Shown here one piece after another: positions 50,805 to 59,707 of a stretch of 64,000 bases of DNA; position 1 is the first letter of the stretch; every line of letters begins with the position of its first letter. Where the stretch lies: the NCBI GenBank assembly GCA_041741535.1, contig JBGSJV010000191.1:62001-126000 (forward strand), read 5' to 3'. The notes beneath the pieces are model-generated. The model worked only from the letters and a program-made list of their open reading frames with translations. It was not told the DNA's origin and made no database searches. Source of the stretch: M30B19 sp041741535. GTDB lineage: Bacteria > Planctomycetota > Planctomycetia > Pirellulales > Pirellulaceae. Both the position numbers and the translations under genes were made by a program.

Positions 50805-52553
50805 TTACTGGCGAACCACGAGTTCCTGATTGACGGGTAATGGTTCGAGGTTGATTTCTGAAGTTTGATCGTGTGACCAGCGGATCGTTGCTTTCACACG
50901 GCCGGGTTCAAAAGGAACGGTGACGCGGAGTTGGTGTTGCGAGAGATAGCTGCCGCCCCCAGAGATATGATGCATCGTTTTTCCAGCTTCGGATTCGACC
51001 AAAATTGTTGCCCCGACCGCGTCGCGGTTGGTTGATCGACCTTCTAATGTTAGTAACCAGGCTTTGGTATCGGGGGTTTCGTTGCGAACCAAGTCCGGAG
51101 CTTGCCCAACATTCGAGCAAACCAGATCTTGGCGGCCATCGTTATCCAAATCAACAACGATCAAGCCACGCCCGACGCGCAAGTTTTTTAAGAAGTCTCC
51201 GGAGTCGGTCGAAATTTTTTGGAAGTGACCGTCCTGATTTTGCCAAACGAAGGCGGGTTGCGCGTAAGGTTGGTTGGGTTTGTTATCGTCGGTGTGGCCA
51301 TTGGTTACGACCAGATCGTTCCATCGATCCAAGTTGAGATCAACAAACGCGGTGCCCCAACCGACAAACGAAAGCGAATCAGCTGCCAAACCTTGGACAC
51401 CGCTTTGATCGCGAAAACGTCCCGGTTGGACTTGCTGATAAAGATTGTTGTTTTCGCCCATATAGTTCGTAACGAAAACCTCAAGGTCCAGATTGTGATT
51501 GATATCTGCGGCGGCGACGCCCATTCCAGCCTGTGCTTTTCCTTCGCTACTGTAACCGATGCCGCTGCCTTCGGTGTCGTCCCGAAATGTTCGTTGGCCG
51601 GAATTAATAAACAGCGAATTGGCATGCATGTCGTTGCCCAAGTACAAGTCGGTCCAGCCGTCATTGTTGAAATCGGTCGCCAAGACGCCCTGAGTTCGCG
51701 ACATTCTCGCGGCAATTCCCGAGGACTGCGAAATGTCCTCAAAGGTGCCATCACCACGATTGAGAAACAAGAAATCAGGCGCCGGATCGACGGAAGTTGG
51801 GCTGCAAAAAATTCGAATATGGGGTTCGTGCCCATGACAGAACTTGTGCGTGTCGGGGTCTTGGAAATCCCAGATGCCGTAGTTGCCTACGTACAAGTCC
51901 AACAACCCATCGTTGTCCACATCAAACCAAGCGGCACTAGTTCCCCAGTGCTTTTCGTTCACCCCAGCGAGAGCTGCCACTTCGACAAAGGTTCCGTCGC
52001 CTTGATTCTGATAAAGGCAATTCTCACCAAAGCAAGTCACATACAGGTCTGGAAATCCATCGTGATCAAAATCACCCACGGCGACACCCGCAGAAAACCC
52101 AGCATGCGCGACGTTTGTCACTGCCGACACGTCCTGAAATCTTAGTTCACCAACGTTGCGATACAAGCCGTCCGTGTCTTGACGCTTGCTCAAGTCGATT
52201 GGAAACGACGCTCCGTTGGCAAAAAAGAGATCGGACCGGCCGTCCACATCGTAGTCGATAGCGCCGACGCCGGATCCATTGGCGGCTGGAAACGGCCGCT
52301 CTTCGGAATTGCCAGATTGATGTACGAAGTCGATGCCATGATTCGTAACCAATCGCAGGCGAATAGGTGATTGAAAACCAGATGCGGTGTCATTAGCAGG
52401 GGTCGCAGAACTGCTGCCTAAGAGTTGGTCGAGTTTCAGCGCGCTTTGTTTAGCGGGGGGCGGAGGATCGTCCGTGCAACCCGTCAAGATTAGTGCACCG
52501 AGCAGAACGAACACGGGCAGTTTTCGTGCGGGGACGATCCAATTCCCAACCAT
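50805..52553 (-). CDS. FG-GAP repeat lipoprotein with ASPIC/UnbV domain (CRTAC1-like)
   Basis: 582 residues from ATG 52553. The lipoprotein signal ends LILTGC. About six FG-GAP/VCBS repeats form a beta-propeller, each with a calcium-loop motif such as DYDVDGRSD, DFDHDGFPD, DVDNDGLLD, DFNNDGWTD and DLDNDGRQD. The C-terminal 85 residues, with RDAVGATILVES and ISGGGSYLSQHQLRV, are an ASPIC/UnbV domain. Such proteins are abundant in planctomycetes and are thought to bind ligands at the cell surface. It starts 39 bases after the TPR gene stop, so the pair is an operon. It is convergent with the permease gene. Confidence 0.92.
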   Translation of the reverse strand: MVGNWIVPARKLPVFVLLGALILTGCTDDPPPPAKQSALKLDQLLGSSSATPANDTASGFQSPIRLRLVTNHGIDFVHQSGNSEERPFPAANGSGVGAIDYDVDGRSDLFFANGASFPIDLSKRQDTDGLYRNVGELRFQDVSAVTNVAHAGFSAGVAVGDFDHDGFPDLYVTCFGENCLYQNQGDGTFVEVAALAGVNEKHWGTSAAWFDVDNDGLLDLYVGNYGIWDFQDPDTHKFCHGHEPHIRIFCSPTSVDPAPDFLFLNRGDGTFEDISQSSGIAARMSRTQGVLATDFNNDGWTDLYLGNDMHANSLFINSGQRTFRDDTEGSGIGYSSEGKAQAGMGVAAADINHNLDLEVFVTNYMGENNNLYQQVQPGRFRDQSGVQGLAADSLSFVGWGTAFVDLNLDRWNDLVVTNGHTDDNKPNQPYAQPAFVWQNQDGHFQKISTDSGDFLKNLRVGRGLIVVDLDNDGRQDLVCSNVGQAPDLVRNETPDTKAWLLTLEGRSTNRDAVGATILVESEAGKTMHHISGGGSYLSQHQLRVTVPFEPGRVKATIRWSHDQTSEINLEPLPVNQELVVRQ

Positions 52554-52592
52554 GCTTCCACCTTTAGAGGTTCTTCTCGCGAGCCCCATTCG

Positions 52593-53843
52593 CTACTGCG
52601 AGATGGCGATCTTCTTGCTAAACGCTTCCAGGACACCCGGTCCAATTTTCTGCGCGATGATGGCATCGCGCAAAACCGCGTAAGCCTCTTCTTCCACGAA
52701 GTCTTTTTCAACGACGCGCAACATATCACTAGCTTCCTGCCAGCGTTGTTCTTTGCTACTAAAGTACGCCCGAAACACAACACTCCAGCTGTTGTAGGGT
52801 TGGTTGTTGATGACTTGCAGCATGGCTCCCTCGACCGCCTCGTCGTCCCGCAAATCGTCGGCGATGGTTTTCCATTTTTCGGCTTCCGCCGTTTTGCCCA
52901 AGGCTTCACTGATTTGTTGCATCATGTAAGCGATGCGGCTATCGATCTGATCCAAGTTCTGGAGATGTCGCATGACCGCCAGTGCTTTATTGGGATCGCC
53001 TTCGTCCAGATATTGTCGTGACATTTCAATCAACGACGGAATATAGGGAGCCGATTTATTCGCCGCCAACCAAGCTTCGCGAGCTTCGGCGGGCCGTCCC
53101 AGGTTCAACAGGGCCCGCCCGCGGAGATGATGTAGGCGAGCGGTTTCGGCAATCGCCAAACCGCGGTCAGCAATATCCAGAGTCTCTTTTGTGCGCCCTA
53201 ATGTGAATAATAAGTCCGCGAACTCTTCAAATACGACTTCGGCCGGAAGGTGCAAGTTGGCCGCCGTCGGATTCAATTCTAACGCGGTTGAGTACGCTTG
53301 GATCGCTTCATCGTTCGCATTTTGCCGAGCCTTGAGTTCACCGTAGAGCAATAGACCCTGGGATTCACGACCCTCCAGCCCGGCCAGTTTCTCACTCATG
53401 GCGATGGCCTCATCCAGCTTGCCCATGTTGGTCAGGCTGATAACGCCCCATAGATAATTATCGGCGTTGGCGCCGTACATGGTTTCATACGTTGCTGCCG
53501 TGGTAGCCGCCGAATTCCAGCGTTGCTGAGCTGCCAGTGCTTTGGCGAAGGCCAACATGTCTTCGGCCGTCGCTGGACCGATACGGTCGTAAATCGCGGT
53601 AGCTTCTCGGAATCGTCCGGCGTCACAAAACAGTTGGGCCTTGAGCGACAGGGCCTGAACGTTTTCCGGGTACACCAGCAAATACTGATCTACTTGAGCA
53701 ATGGCCGCCCCGACGTCCCCAGATTTCCGATAGAACTCGGCCGTTCGCAGCGGAAGTTGTTGGTACCAGAGGATCACGTAGACCGCGACAATCGCGATCG
53801 GGGCTGAGATTCCCACCAACAACAAGAATTTTTTGGTTCCCAT
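52593..53843 (-). CDS. Membrane-anchored TPR protein
   Basis: 416 residues from ATG 53843; an in-frame GTG at 53894 would add 17 basic residues. One N-terminal transmembrane helix (VGISAPIAIVAVYVILWY) leaves the rest outside the cytoplasm. At least six tetratricopeptide repeats follow (for example GDVGAAIAQVDQYLLVYPEN, GRFREATAIYDRI, NANDEAIQAYSTALELNP, GRPAEAREAWLAA). TPR arrays bind partner proteins. Its operon partner is the FG-GAP lipoprotein, suggesting a joint envelope function. Confidence 0.88.
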   Translation of the reverse strand: MGTKKFLLLVGISAPIAIVAVYVILWYQQLPLRTAEFYRKSGDVGAAIAQVDQYLLVYPENVQALSLKAQLFCDAGRFREATAIYDRIGPATAEDMLAFAKALAAQQRWNSAATTAATYETMYGANADNYLWGVISLTNMGKLDEAIAMSEKLAGLEGRESQGLLLYGELKARQNANDEAIQAYSTALELNPTAANLHLPAEVVFEEFADLLFTLGRTKETLDIADRGLAIAETARLHHLRGRALLNLGRPAEAREAWLAANKSAPYIPSLIEMSRQYLDEGDPNKALAVMRHLQNLDQIDSRIAYMMQQISEALGKTAEAEKWKTIADDLRDDEAVEGAMLQVINNQPYNSWSVVFRAYFSSKEQRWQEASDMLRVVEKDFVEEEAYAVLRDAIIAQKIGPGVLEAFSKKIAISQ

Positions 53844-54000
53844 AGTTCCGACAAACCACAATCGTCTTTTTTCTTCTTTGTTGCCATCGACCACTCCCGC
53901 AGGACGAATCGGTCAATGGAGGTCCCTGTCCGCCCATGAAGCAAGTATAACGGTCGGTCCCAAATATTCGCGTTTCGTAACACGAATGTTACAGCGATCG

Positions 54001-56619
54001 TCAAGAGGTGACGTCGTTTTCGCGCCGGAGTTTCGCTTGCCAGTCATGGATCAGTTGTAGGGACTGGAGCGGGGTCAGGGCGTTGGTGTCCAAGTCGCGG
54101 ATGGTGTCAACCAGCGGGTGAGTTGGCGGGCCGAACAAGGTCAACTGAATGCGGTCGGATTTCGGCTTGGTGCGGGAGACCTTCGGTTTATTCTCTGGGG
54201 TGAGATAGTCCGATTCCAGTTTCGCGAGCACCTCTTTCGCGCGTTGGTTCACCGCCGCGGGGATACCCGCCAAGCGGGCCACGTGGATTCCATAACTCTT
54301 GTCGGTCGCTCCCGGCACAATTTGATGCAGGAATACGATCTTTTCCTCCCATTCACGAACCAAAACGGTGAGGTTTTGTACCTGTGGTAGTTCTCGGGCC
54401 AAGTCCGTCAGTTCGTGATAGTGGGTGGCAAACAGGGTTCGAGCTTTGACCTCGTCGTGGAGGAATTCAACAATCGCCCACGCCAACGAAACCCCGTCGT
54501 AGGTGCTGGTGCCGCGGCCAATTTCGTCCAGGATGATCAAGCTGCGGTCGGTGGCGGTGTTTAATATGTGTGCGGTTTCGGTCATTTCGACCATAAACGT
54601 ACTTTGCCCGCGCGCTAATTCGTCGCTGGCGCCGACCCGTGCATAGATTCGATCGACCACACCCAGAGTCGCCTGTTTGGCGGGTACAAACGAGCCCATC
54701 TGAGCCATCAGGCACAGAAGGGCCACCTGCCGAATATACGTGCTTTTCCCCGCCATATTTGGACCTGTGATCAAAGCAATCAGCCCGGTTTCCGAGTCCA
54801 GTTGCGTGTCATTGGGAACAAATGCCAATTCGGGGTTCGTAGCGTCCAACACTGGATGGCGGCCCGCCACAATCCGCAGCGACCGATCGTCGGTTAGTTG
54901 CGGACGGCAGTAGCCATGCCGGGCTGCTAGTACCGCGAGTCCGCGCAGCGCGTCGACCTGGGCGATGGCTTGAGCGGTTTCACGCAGGGGGTGGCTATGG
55001 CGGAGCACGGCGAGCCGCAGCTGTTCGAAAAGCTCGAGTTCTAGCTGCAGGGCTTGGTCATCGGCGGAAAGGATCTTCTCTTCGTATTCCTTGAGTTCCG
55101 GCGTGATGTAACGTTCGGCGTTCTTAAGCGTTTGCTTCCGAATAAAGGTGGGCGGAATCTTTTCGCGGTGGGTGTTGGTGACCTCCAAGTAATAACCAAA
55201 GACGCGATTGTAGCCCACTTTGAGACTTGAAATACCGCTTTGTTCGGTAATGGTGGCTTGATAGTTGGCAATCCAATCTTTGCCGCCGGCGGCCAAACTC
55301 CGCAATTCATCAAGTCGTGCATGGTAGCCCGGTTTGATGAATCCGCCGTCTTTGATCGTTGTTGGACAATCGTCGCCCAAGGCGCTTTCCAGTTGTGTTC
55401 GCAATTCTTCGAATAAGTTGATCCGCGTTTGCAGTTCTTGTACCAACGAGGCTGGGTGACCTTCCAGCTTTGCTTTGATACGGGGCAACCGAGACAAGGT
55501 AATCGCGATTAGGGACAGGTCGCGGGGAGTGGCTCGGCCTGTGGTCACTTTGGAAACCGAACGCTCCAGGTCATGAACTTGGCCCAGCAAGTCCCCCAAG
55601 TCCTTGACGACTCGTTCGTTGCGGAGGAGTGTTTCGACGGCATCGAGTCGATGATTGATTTCGCGAATATCCGTCAACGGATTATTGAGCCATTCGATAA
55701 TGACGCGCGAACCCATCGTGGTGACCGATTGATCAATCACCGACAGCAGCGAACCATGTCGCGAGCCAGTACGAATTGTCGCGACCAGTTCCAAGCTGCG
55801 CCGGGTTGCATTGTCGATTTCCAGGCAATGACCGCGCTGGTACGGGATCAGCCGATCGATATGTGCAAGCGAGTACTTTTGTGTTTCCTTCAAATAAGTG
55901 AGGACACCGCCCGCCGCTTGCAGGGGTAGAGGTTGTTCGTCGGGAAAGCCAAATCCCTCCAGGCTGGCGACTTGAAAATGATCTTGTAAGACGTTTTTCG
56001 AGTGTGCCCAATTGAAACTCCAATGTGGCCGACTGGACCGCATCACGTCCGGCGGGAGCGGCGGGAGTTGGCCGGATTCGGCTTCGGAAAACACGATCTC
56101 AGACGGTGCAATCCGCGCTACTTCGGACGGCAGCGAGCGAACCGGACACGACATGGCAAAAAAACGACCGGTAGAGAGGTCGATCCAGGAGACCCCGCAA
56201 ACGGGGTCGGCGTCACGCGCGACTTTGCCGAGTTTCAAGCCCAGCAGATAATTCGGTTGTCGCGGGTCGATCAAATCGTCATCGATGGCGGTCCCCGGGC
56301 TGACGACTCGCGTCACTTCACGACGGACCAAGCCTTTGGCGGTGGCTGGGTTCTCCATTTGATCGCAGACAGCGACGCGATGCCCGGCTCGAATCAATTT
56401 GCCCAAATAACCTTCCAGTTGATGGTAGGGGAAGCCGGCCATGGGCGTTGGGTTGACGTTTTTATCGCGACTGGTCAGCGTTAGGCCGAGTATTTTCGAG
56501 GCAACCACCGCGTCGTTGTGGAATAATTCGTAGAAATCACCCATTCGGAACAGAAGAATCGCGTCCCCGCAAGCGGCTTTCGCGTCCTCGTATTGCTTCA
56601 TCATTGGAGTCGTGCTCAT
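54001..56619 (-). CDS. mutS: DNA mismatch repair protein MutS
   Basis: 872 residues, normal for MutS. The mismatch-reading motif is FRMGDFYELF (Phe-x-Glu near residue 30). The connector and lever domains follow, then the ABC-type ATPase with Walker A GPNMAGKSTYIRQV near 615, signature STFMVEMTET, Walker B LIILDEIGRGTSTYDG and the His loop FATHYHEL. The C-terminal clamp/tetramer region is short. The start at 56619 has only weak ribosome-binding sequence. It is separated by 157 bases from the TPR gene. Confidence 0.97.
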   Translation of the reverse strand: MSTTPMMKQYEDAKAACGDAILLFRMGDFYELFHNDAVVASKILGLTLTSRDKNVNPTPMAGFPYHQLEGYLGKLIRAGHRVAVCDQMENPATAKGLVRREVTRVVSPGTAIDDDLIDPRQPNYLLGLKLGKVARDADPVCGVSWIDLSTGRFFAMSCPVRSLPSEVARIAPSEIVFSEAESGQLPPLPPDVMRSSRPHWSFNWAHSKNVLQDHFQVASLEGFGFPDEQPLPLQAAGGVLTYLKETQKYSLAHIDRLIPYQRGHCLEIDNATRRSLELVATIRTGSRHGSLLSVIDQSVTTMGSRVIIEWLNNPLTDIREINHRLDAVETLLRNERVVKDLGDLLGQVHDLERSVSKVTTGRATPRDLSLIAITLSRLPRIKAKLEGHPASLVQELQTRINLFEELRTQLESALGDDCPTTIKDGGFIKPGYHARLDELRSLAAGGKDWIANYQATITEQSGISSLKVGYNRVFGYYLEVTNTHREKIPPTFIRKQTLKNAERYITPELKEYEEKILSADDQALQLELELFEQLRLAVLRHSHPLRETAQAIAQVDALRGLAVLAARHGYCRPQLTDDRSLRIVAGRHPVLDATNPELAFVPNDTQLDSETGLIALITGPNMAGKSTYIRQVALLCLMAQMGSFVPAKQATLGVVDRIYARVGASDELARGQSTFMVEMTETAHILNTATDRSLIILDEIGRGTSTYDGVSLAWAIVEFLHDEVKARTLFATHYHELTDLARELPQVQNLTVLVREWEEKIVFLHQIVPGATDKSYGIHVARLAGIPAAVNQRAKEVLAKLESDYLTPENKPKVSRTKPKSDRIQLTLFGPPTHPLVDTIRDLDTNALTPLQSLQLIHDWQAKLRRENDVTS

Positions 56620-56951
56620 AAGCTCAAGTTGTCAGCACGTGGCCGCGATTGTCAAGACTGGACGCCGCCGCTGAACTAATGGCATAGTCCCCGCGTAGAA
56701 CTCGCAGCCAACCGGGGCTCTGGGGGGCTCTGGGGCGCGAGGGAAGCGATTGGGGAAACTCTAGCGATTTTACTGGCTAGGTAAGTGTGAGAACTTGATG
56801 AAAATGTCATCAAACCATTGTTCGAGAGGATCGCTCGGCTATACTTAGGCTTTGCTGGTGGGGACATGCAACTTCGATTCCGGACACGGACTCGAATGAG
56901 CGAACTGCGGCGTCTCCGGCGCGGCAGAAGTACAAAATTTTGAGGAATGTT
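56620..56951. other. Divergent region between mutS and the tyrosine kinase gene
   Basis: About 330 bases. It starts with CTCTGGGG direct repeats near 56718-56735. Promoters for both genes should lie here; no assignment could be made with confidence. GAGGA lies five bases before the kinase ATG at 56952. Confidence 0.4.
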
Positions 56952-59375
56952 ATGGAATCCGGACTGATCCACAATTCGCATCCCAAAGCCAATTATCTCC
57001 AATCCGCTTCCGTTCCGGCGGCGTATCATCCACCGATGCCCAGCGAAGAAGAAGTTGGTTCCAGTATCGACTTTTGGGGGATTGTCCGTCGGCGGTTCTT
57101 TTTGATTTTGTTTTTTATCCTGGTTGCGTTGGGGTTGGGTACTTTGTACGTATTCACCGCGACGCCCTGGTATGAAAGCGTAGCCCGAATTCAGATCATT
57201 CCGGAAAAGCCAACCGTTGTGAATCTTGGCGCCCAGATGTTTAGTGACCCCAAATTCATCGGCAACAACGACCCGCTTTCGGCCAGTCATCCAAACGCAA
57301 TGCGGAGCACCGATGTACTAAATGGCGTCCTCGTGGATGGCGGTTTGATTCGACGCGAAACATTTGTGGAGTTGGTCAATCCTGCCCGTCCTGACGAAAT
57401 CGGCCAACCGATTCACGATTATTTGGAAGACCGTTTGTCGATCCAACAAGATCGCAATGACGTCTACATGTTTGAACTAAAGTTTCAAAGCAAATTCAAA
57501 GAAGATTCGGGTTTGTTTCTCAATCGCATGATTGAAGTCTATCGCAAGAATTTGACGGAAGGCTTTCGTAAAGACATTAGTGAATCGATTTCCAAACTGG
57601 AAGAGAGTGCAAAAACATTCACTCAAGCCCTGGCTGCGGTCGAACAAGAACTGGCAGAGTTCCGCGCGGCGAATCCCGTTCCCAAATTGGACCAAGACGG
57701 TAAGACGGCGGCTCTACGAGATGTTGAAGTTATCACGCCGCAGTTGCAACTCGCCTGGGAAAAGCTCAATGAAAAGCGGACCCAATTGGAACTTGTGAGA
57801 TCCTTTCAAGAGGCCGGTAGCCCACCTGCCGTGATTTTGGATGTGGTTCTGAAAGAGGAATTTGGCAAGACCGATTATGGCGAGGCTTATCGCGACTACA
57901 ACTTGATCGAGCAACCCAAAGCCGAATTGCAAGACTTGATCGTGCTGCACATGAGCATGCGAGAGAAGTTGGGCCCAATGCATCCTCGTCTGAAAACGAT
58001 TGAGGCTCAAATTGAGTCCAAGAAGTTCCTGATTCAAGAGCGATTGAAGTCATCCAGTACCGCGGTGGATATTCCAGCCACGGAGCGTTTGGATCATGCC
58101 ATCAAGAAGCTCGTGGCGGAAGAACTTGAAAAGCGAATGGAAGTCGAGCGTTTGAACAAGCAGCTTCAAGAGAGCAGTGCGTCTGCAGAACGCTACGCCA
58201 AAATCATCGCTCACGAAGCGGAGATTATCGAAAAGCGAAATCGGATCTACGAGAACATCACGGCGGCTCAAAACAGCGTCGAAGAAGTTCGTACGGCTCG
58301 CAACGACACGGGTTATAAGTTCAATGTGTTGAATCCTGCCGCTGAGGGATTTCAAGTGGAACCGCGACCGCTGATTGTGTTTGGCATCGCGAGTGTTTTG
58401 GGAACGTTGCTGGGTTTTGGTGTGGCCTATTTGGTCGACTTGGCGGACAAGACATTCCGTTCGCCACATGAAATCATTCGGGCATTGAATTTGGCCCTGA
58501 TTGGACATATTCCCGTCATTCGCGGGAGCAAAGCCAAAGGCAACAGTGGTTTGCACCCGGTATTGTGTACCTTCCATAAACCGAAGTCACAAACGGCGGA
58601 GGCGTTCCGCGCGGTTCGTACGGCGATTTATTTCAGCACCCAAGGCCAAAAGCACCAAGTCATCCAAGTGACTAGCCCAACGCCGGGTGATGGCAAGTCG
58701 ACGTTGGCGACAAACTTGGCGATCACGATTGCTCAGTCGGGCAAGCGAGTCTTGTTGGTTGATGGCGATATGCGTCGGCCGTCGTTGCACAAGTTGTTCA
58801 AGGCGGACGACAAGCCCGGGTTCAGTGATGTGTTGGTCGAACAGATCAGCATTTCCGAAGCGATTCGAGAAACGGAAGTCGAAGGCTTGCATTTGCTGCC
58901 ATGCGGTGTCAAACCGGTTCAACCGTCGGAATTGTTGACTTCACATCGCTTGCCTGAAGTGATTGCTGAGTTCCGCAATATGTACGACATGGTCATCATC
59001 GATACTCCGCCGGTTCTCGTGGTGACGGATCCTTGTCCGATCGCCGCGAACGTTGACGGTGTAATCTGCGCGATGCGGATCAAGAAGAACGTCCGGGTCA
59101 GTGCCGAACGCATGGTGGATATTCTCCGCAGCGTGAACGCCAACATCATTGGTGTGGTGGTCAATGGCGTCGGCGCTCAAGGGACTTACAGTAGCCAGTA
59201 CTCGTACGGTGCCTACCAATCCGGCTACTCGAATTACGCGGGTTACGGCTACAACGGTTATGGTTATGGCCGCTACGGTCAGAACGAACGGTCGTACGAC
59301 GACAATCGCCGTCCGGAACTCGCTTTGCCGAAACATCGCTTGGCGGAACAGGCTGTGACGGTCGATCAGGACTAG
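56952..59375 (+). CDS. Wzc-like polysaccharide co-polymerase/tyrosine autokinase
   Basis: 807 residues. Transmembrane helix 1 (about 49-70) starts a periplasmic Wzz domain with long coiled coils (about 190-440). Helix 2 (about 473-496) leads to the cytoplasmic BY-kinase domain: Walker A SPTPGDGKST near 578, Walker A' VLLVDGDMRRPS, and Walker B MVIIDTPPVL. The tail (about 746-790) is packed with Tyr and Gly (SSQYSYGAYQSGYSNYAGYG...), the autophosphorylation cluster. The protein controls chain length and export of capsule or exopolysaccharide. No glycosyltransferase or Wza gene is adjacent; gmd/fcl are 44 kb away. Confidence 0.94.
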   Translation: MESGLIHNSHPKANYLQSASVPAAYHPPMPSEEEVGSSIDFWGIVRRRFFLILFFILVALGLGTLYVFTATPWYESVARIQIIPEKPTVVNLGAQMFSDPKFIGNNDPLSASHPNAMRSTDVLNGVLVDGGLIRRETFVELVNPARPDEIGQPIHDYLEDRLSIQQDRNDVYMFELKFQSKFKEDSGLFLNRMIEVYRKNLTEGFRKDISESISKLEESAKTFTQALAAVEQELAEFRAANPVPKLDQDGKTAALRDVEVITPQLQLAWEKLNEKRTQLELVRSFQEAGSPPAVILDVVLKEEFGKTDYGEAYRDYNLIEQPKAELQDLIVLHMSMREKLGPMHPRLKTIEAQIESKKFLIQERLKSSSTAVDIPATERLDHAIKKLVAEELEKRMEVERLNKQLQESSASAERYAKIIAHEAEIIEKRNRIYENITAAQNSVEEVRTARNDTGYKFNVLNPAAEGFQVEPRPLIVFGIASVLGTLLGFGVAYLVDLADKTFRSPHEIIRALNLALIGHIPVIRGSKAKGNSGLHPVLCTFHKPKSQTAEAFRAVRTAIYFSTQGQKHQVIQVTSPTPGDGKSTLATNLAITIAQSGKRVLLVDGDMRRPSLHKLFKADDKPGFSDVLVEQISISEAIRETEVEGLHLLPCGVKPVQPSELLTSHRLPEVIAEFRNMYDMVIIDTPPVLVVTDPCPIAANVDGVICAMRIKKNVRVSAERMVDILRSVNANIIGVVVNGVGAQGTYSSQYSYGAYQSGYSNYAGYGYNGYGYGRYGQNERSYDDNRRPELALPKHRLAEQAVTVDQD

Positions 59376-59400
59376 TTGATCGGCCCGCTAAAATCCTGCG

Positions 59401-59430
59401 AACCTCGTGGCTTGTCGAAGCCACGAGGTT
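59401..59430 (+). terminator. Terminator after the tyrosine kinase gene
   Basis: Perfect 13-base-pair stem AACCTCGTGGCTT / AAGCCACGAGGTT with a GTCG loop, followed by TCTTTTTGTTT. The rest of the gap to 59707 shows no other features. Confidence 0.93.
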
Positions 59431-59707
59431 TCTTTTTGTTTACAACGTATCCTTGGGGCCGACTTTCGTTGACGGTTCGGGAATCGGCGACCGGCTGGAC
59501 TGTGCAAATGGGGTTACTGACGGAAGTCCGTTAATGTAGTTAGAATGGGACGTCATCCAACGAAATGAAGTTCGGCGCCGGACGGGTCACTCCGGAAGGT
59601 CGTGGCGGCAGATATGGTTGAGTCGTGTCAGATTAGTATGTGGTGGCAGATTGTCAGGGTGGCAAAAGTCCTTAAGTCAAAGCCCCAGAATTGATCGAGT
59701 GAGAAAC

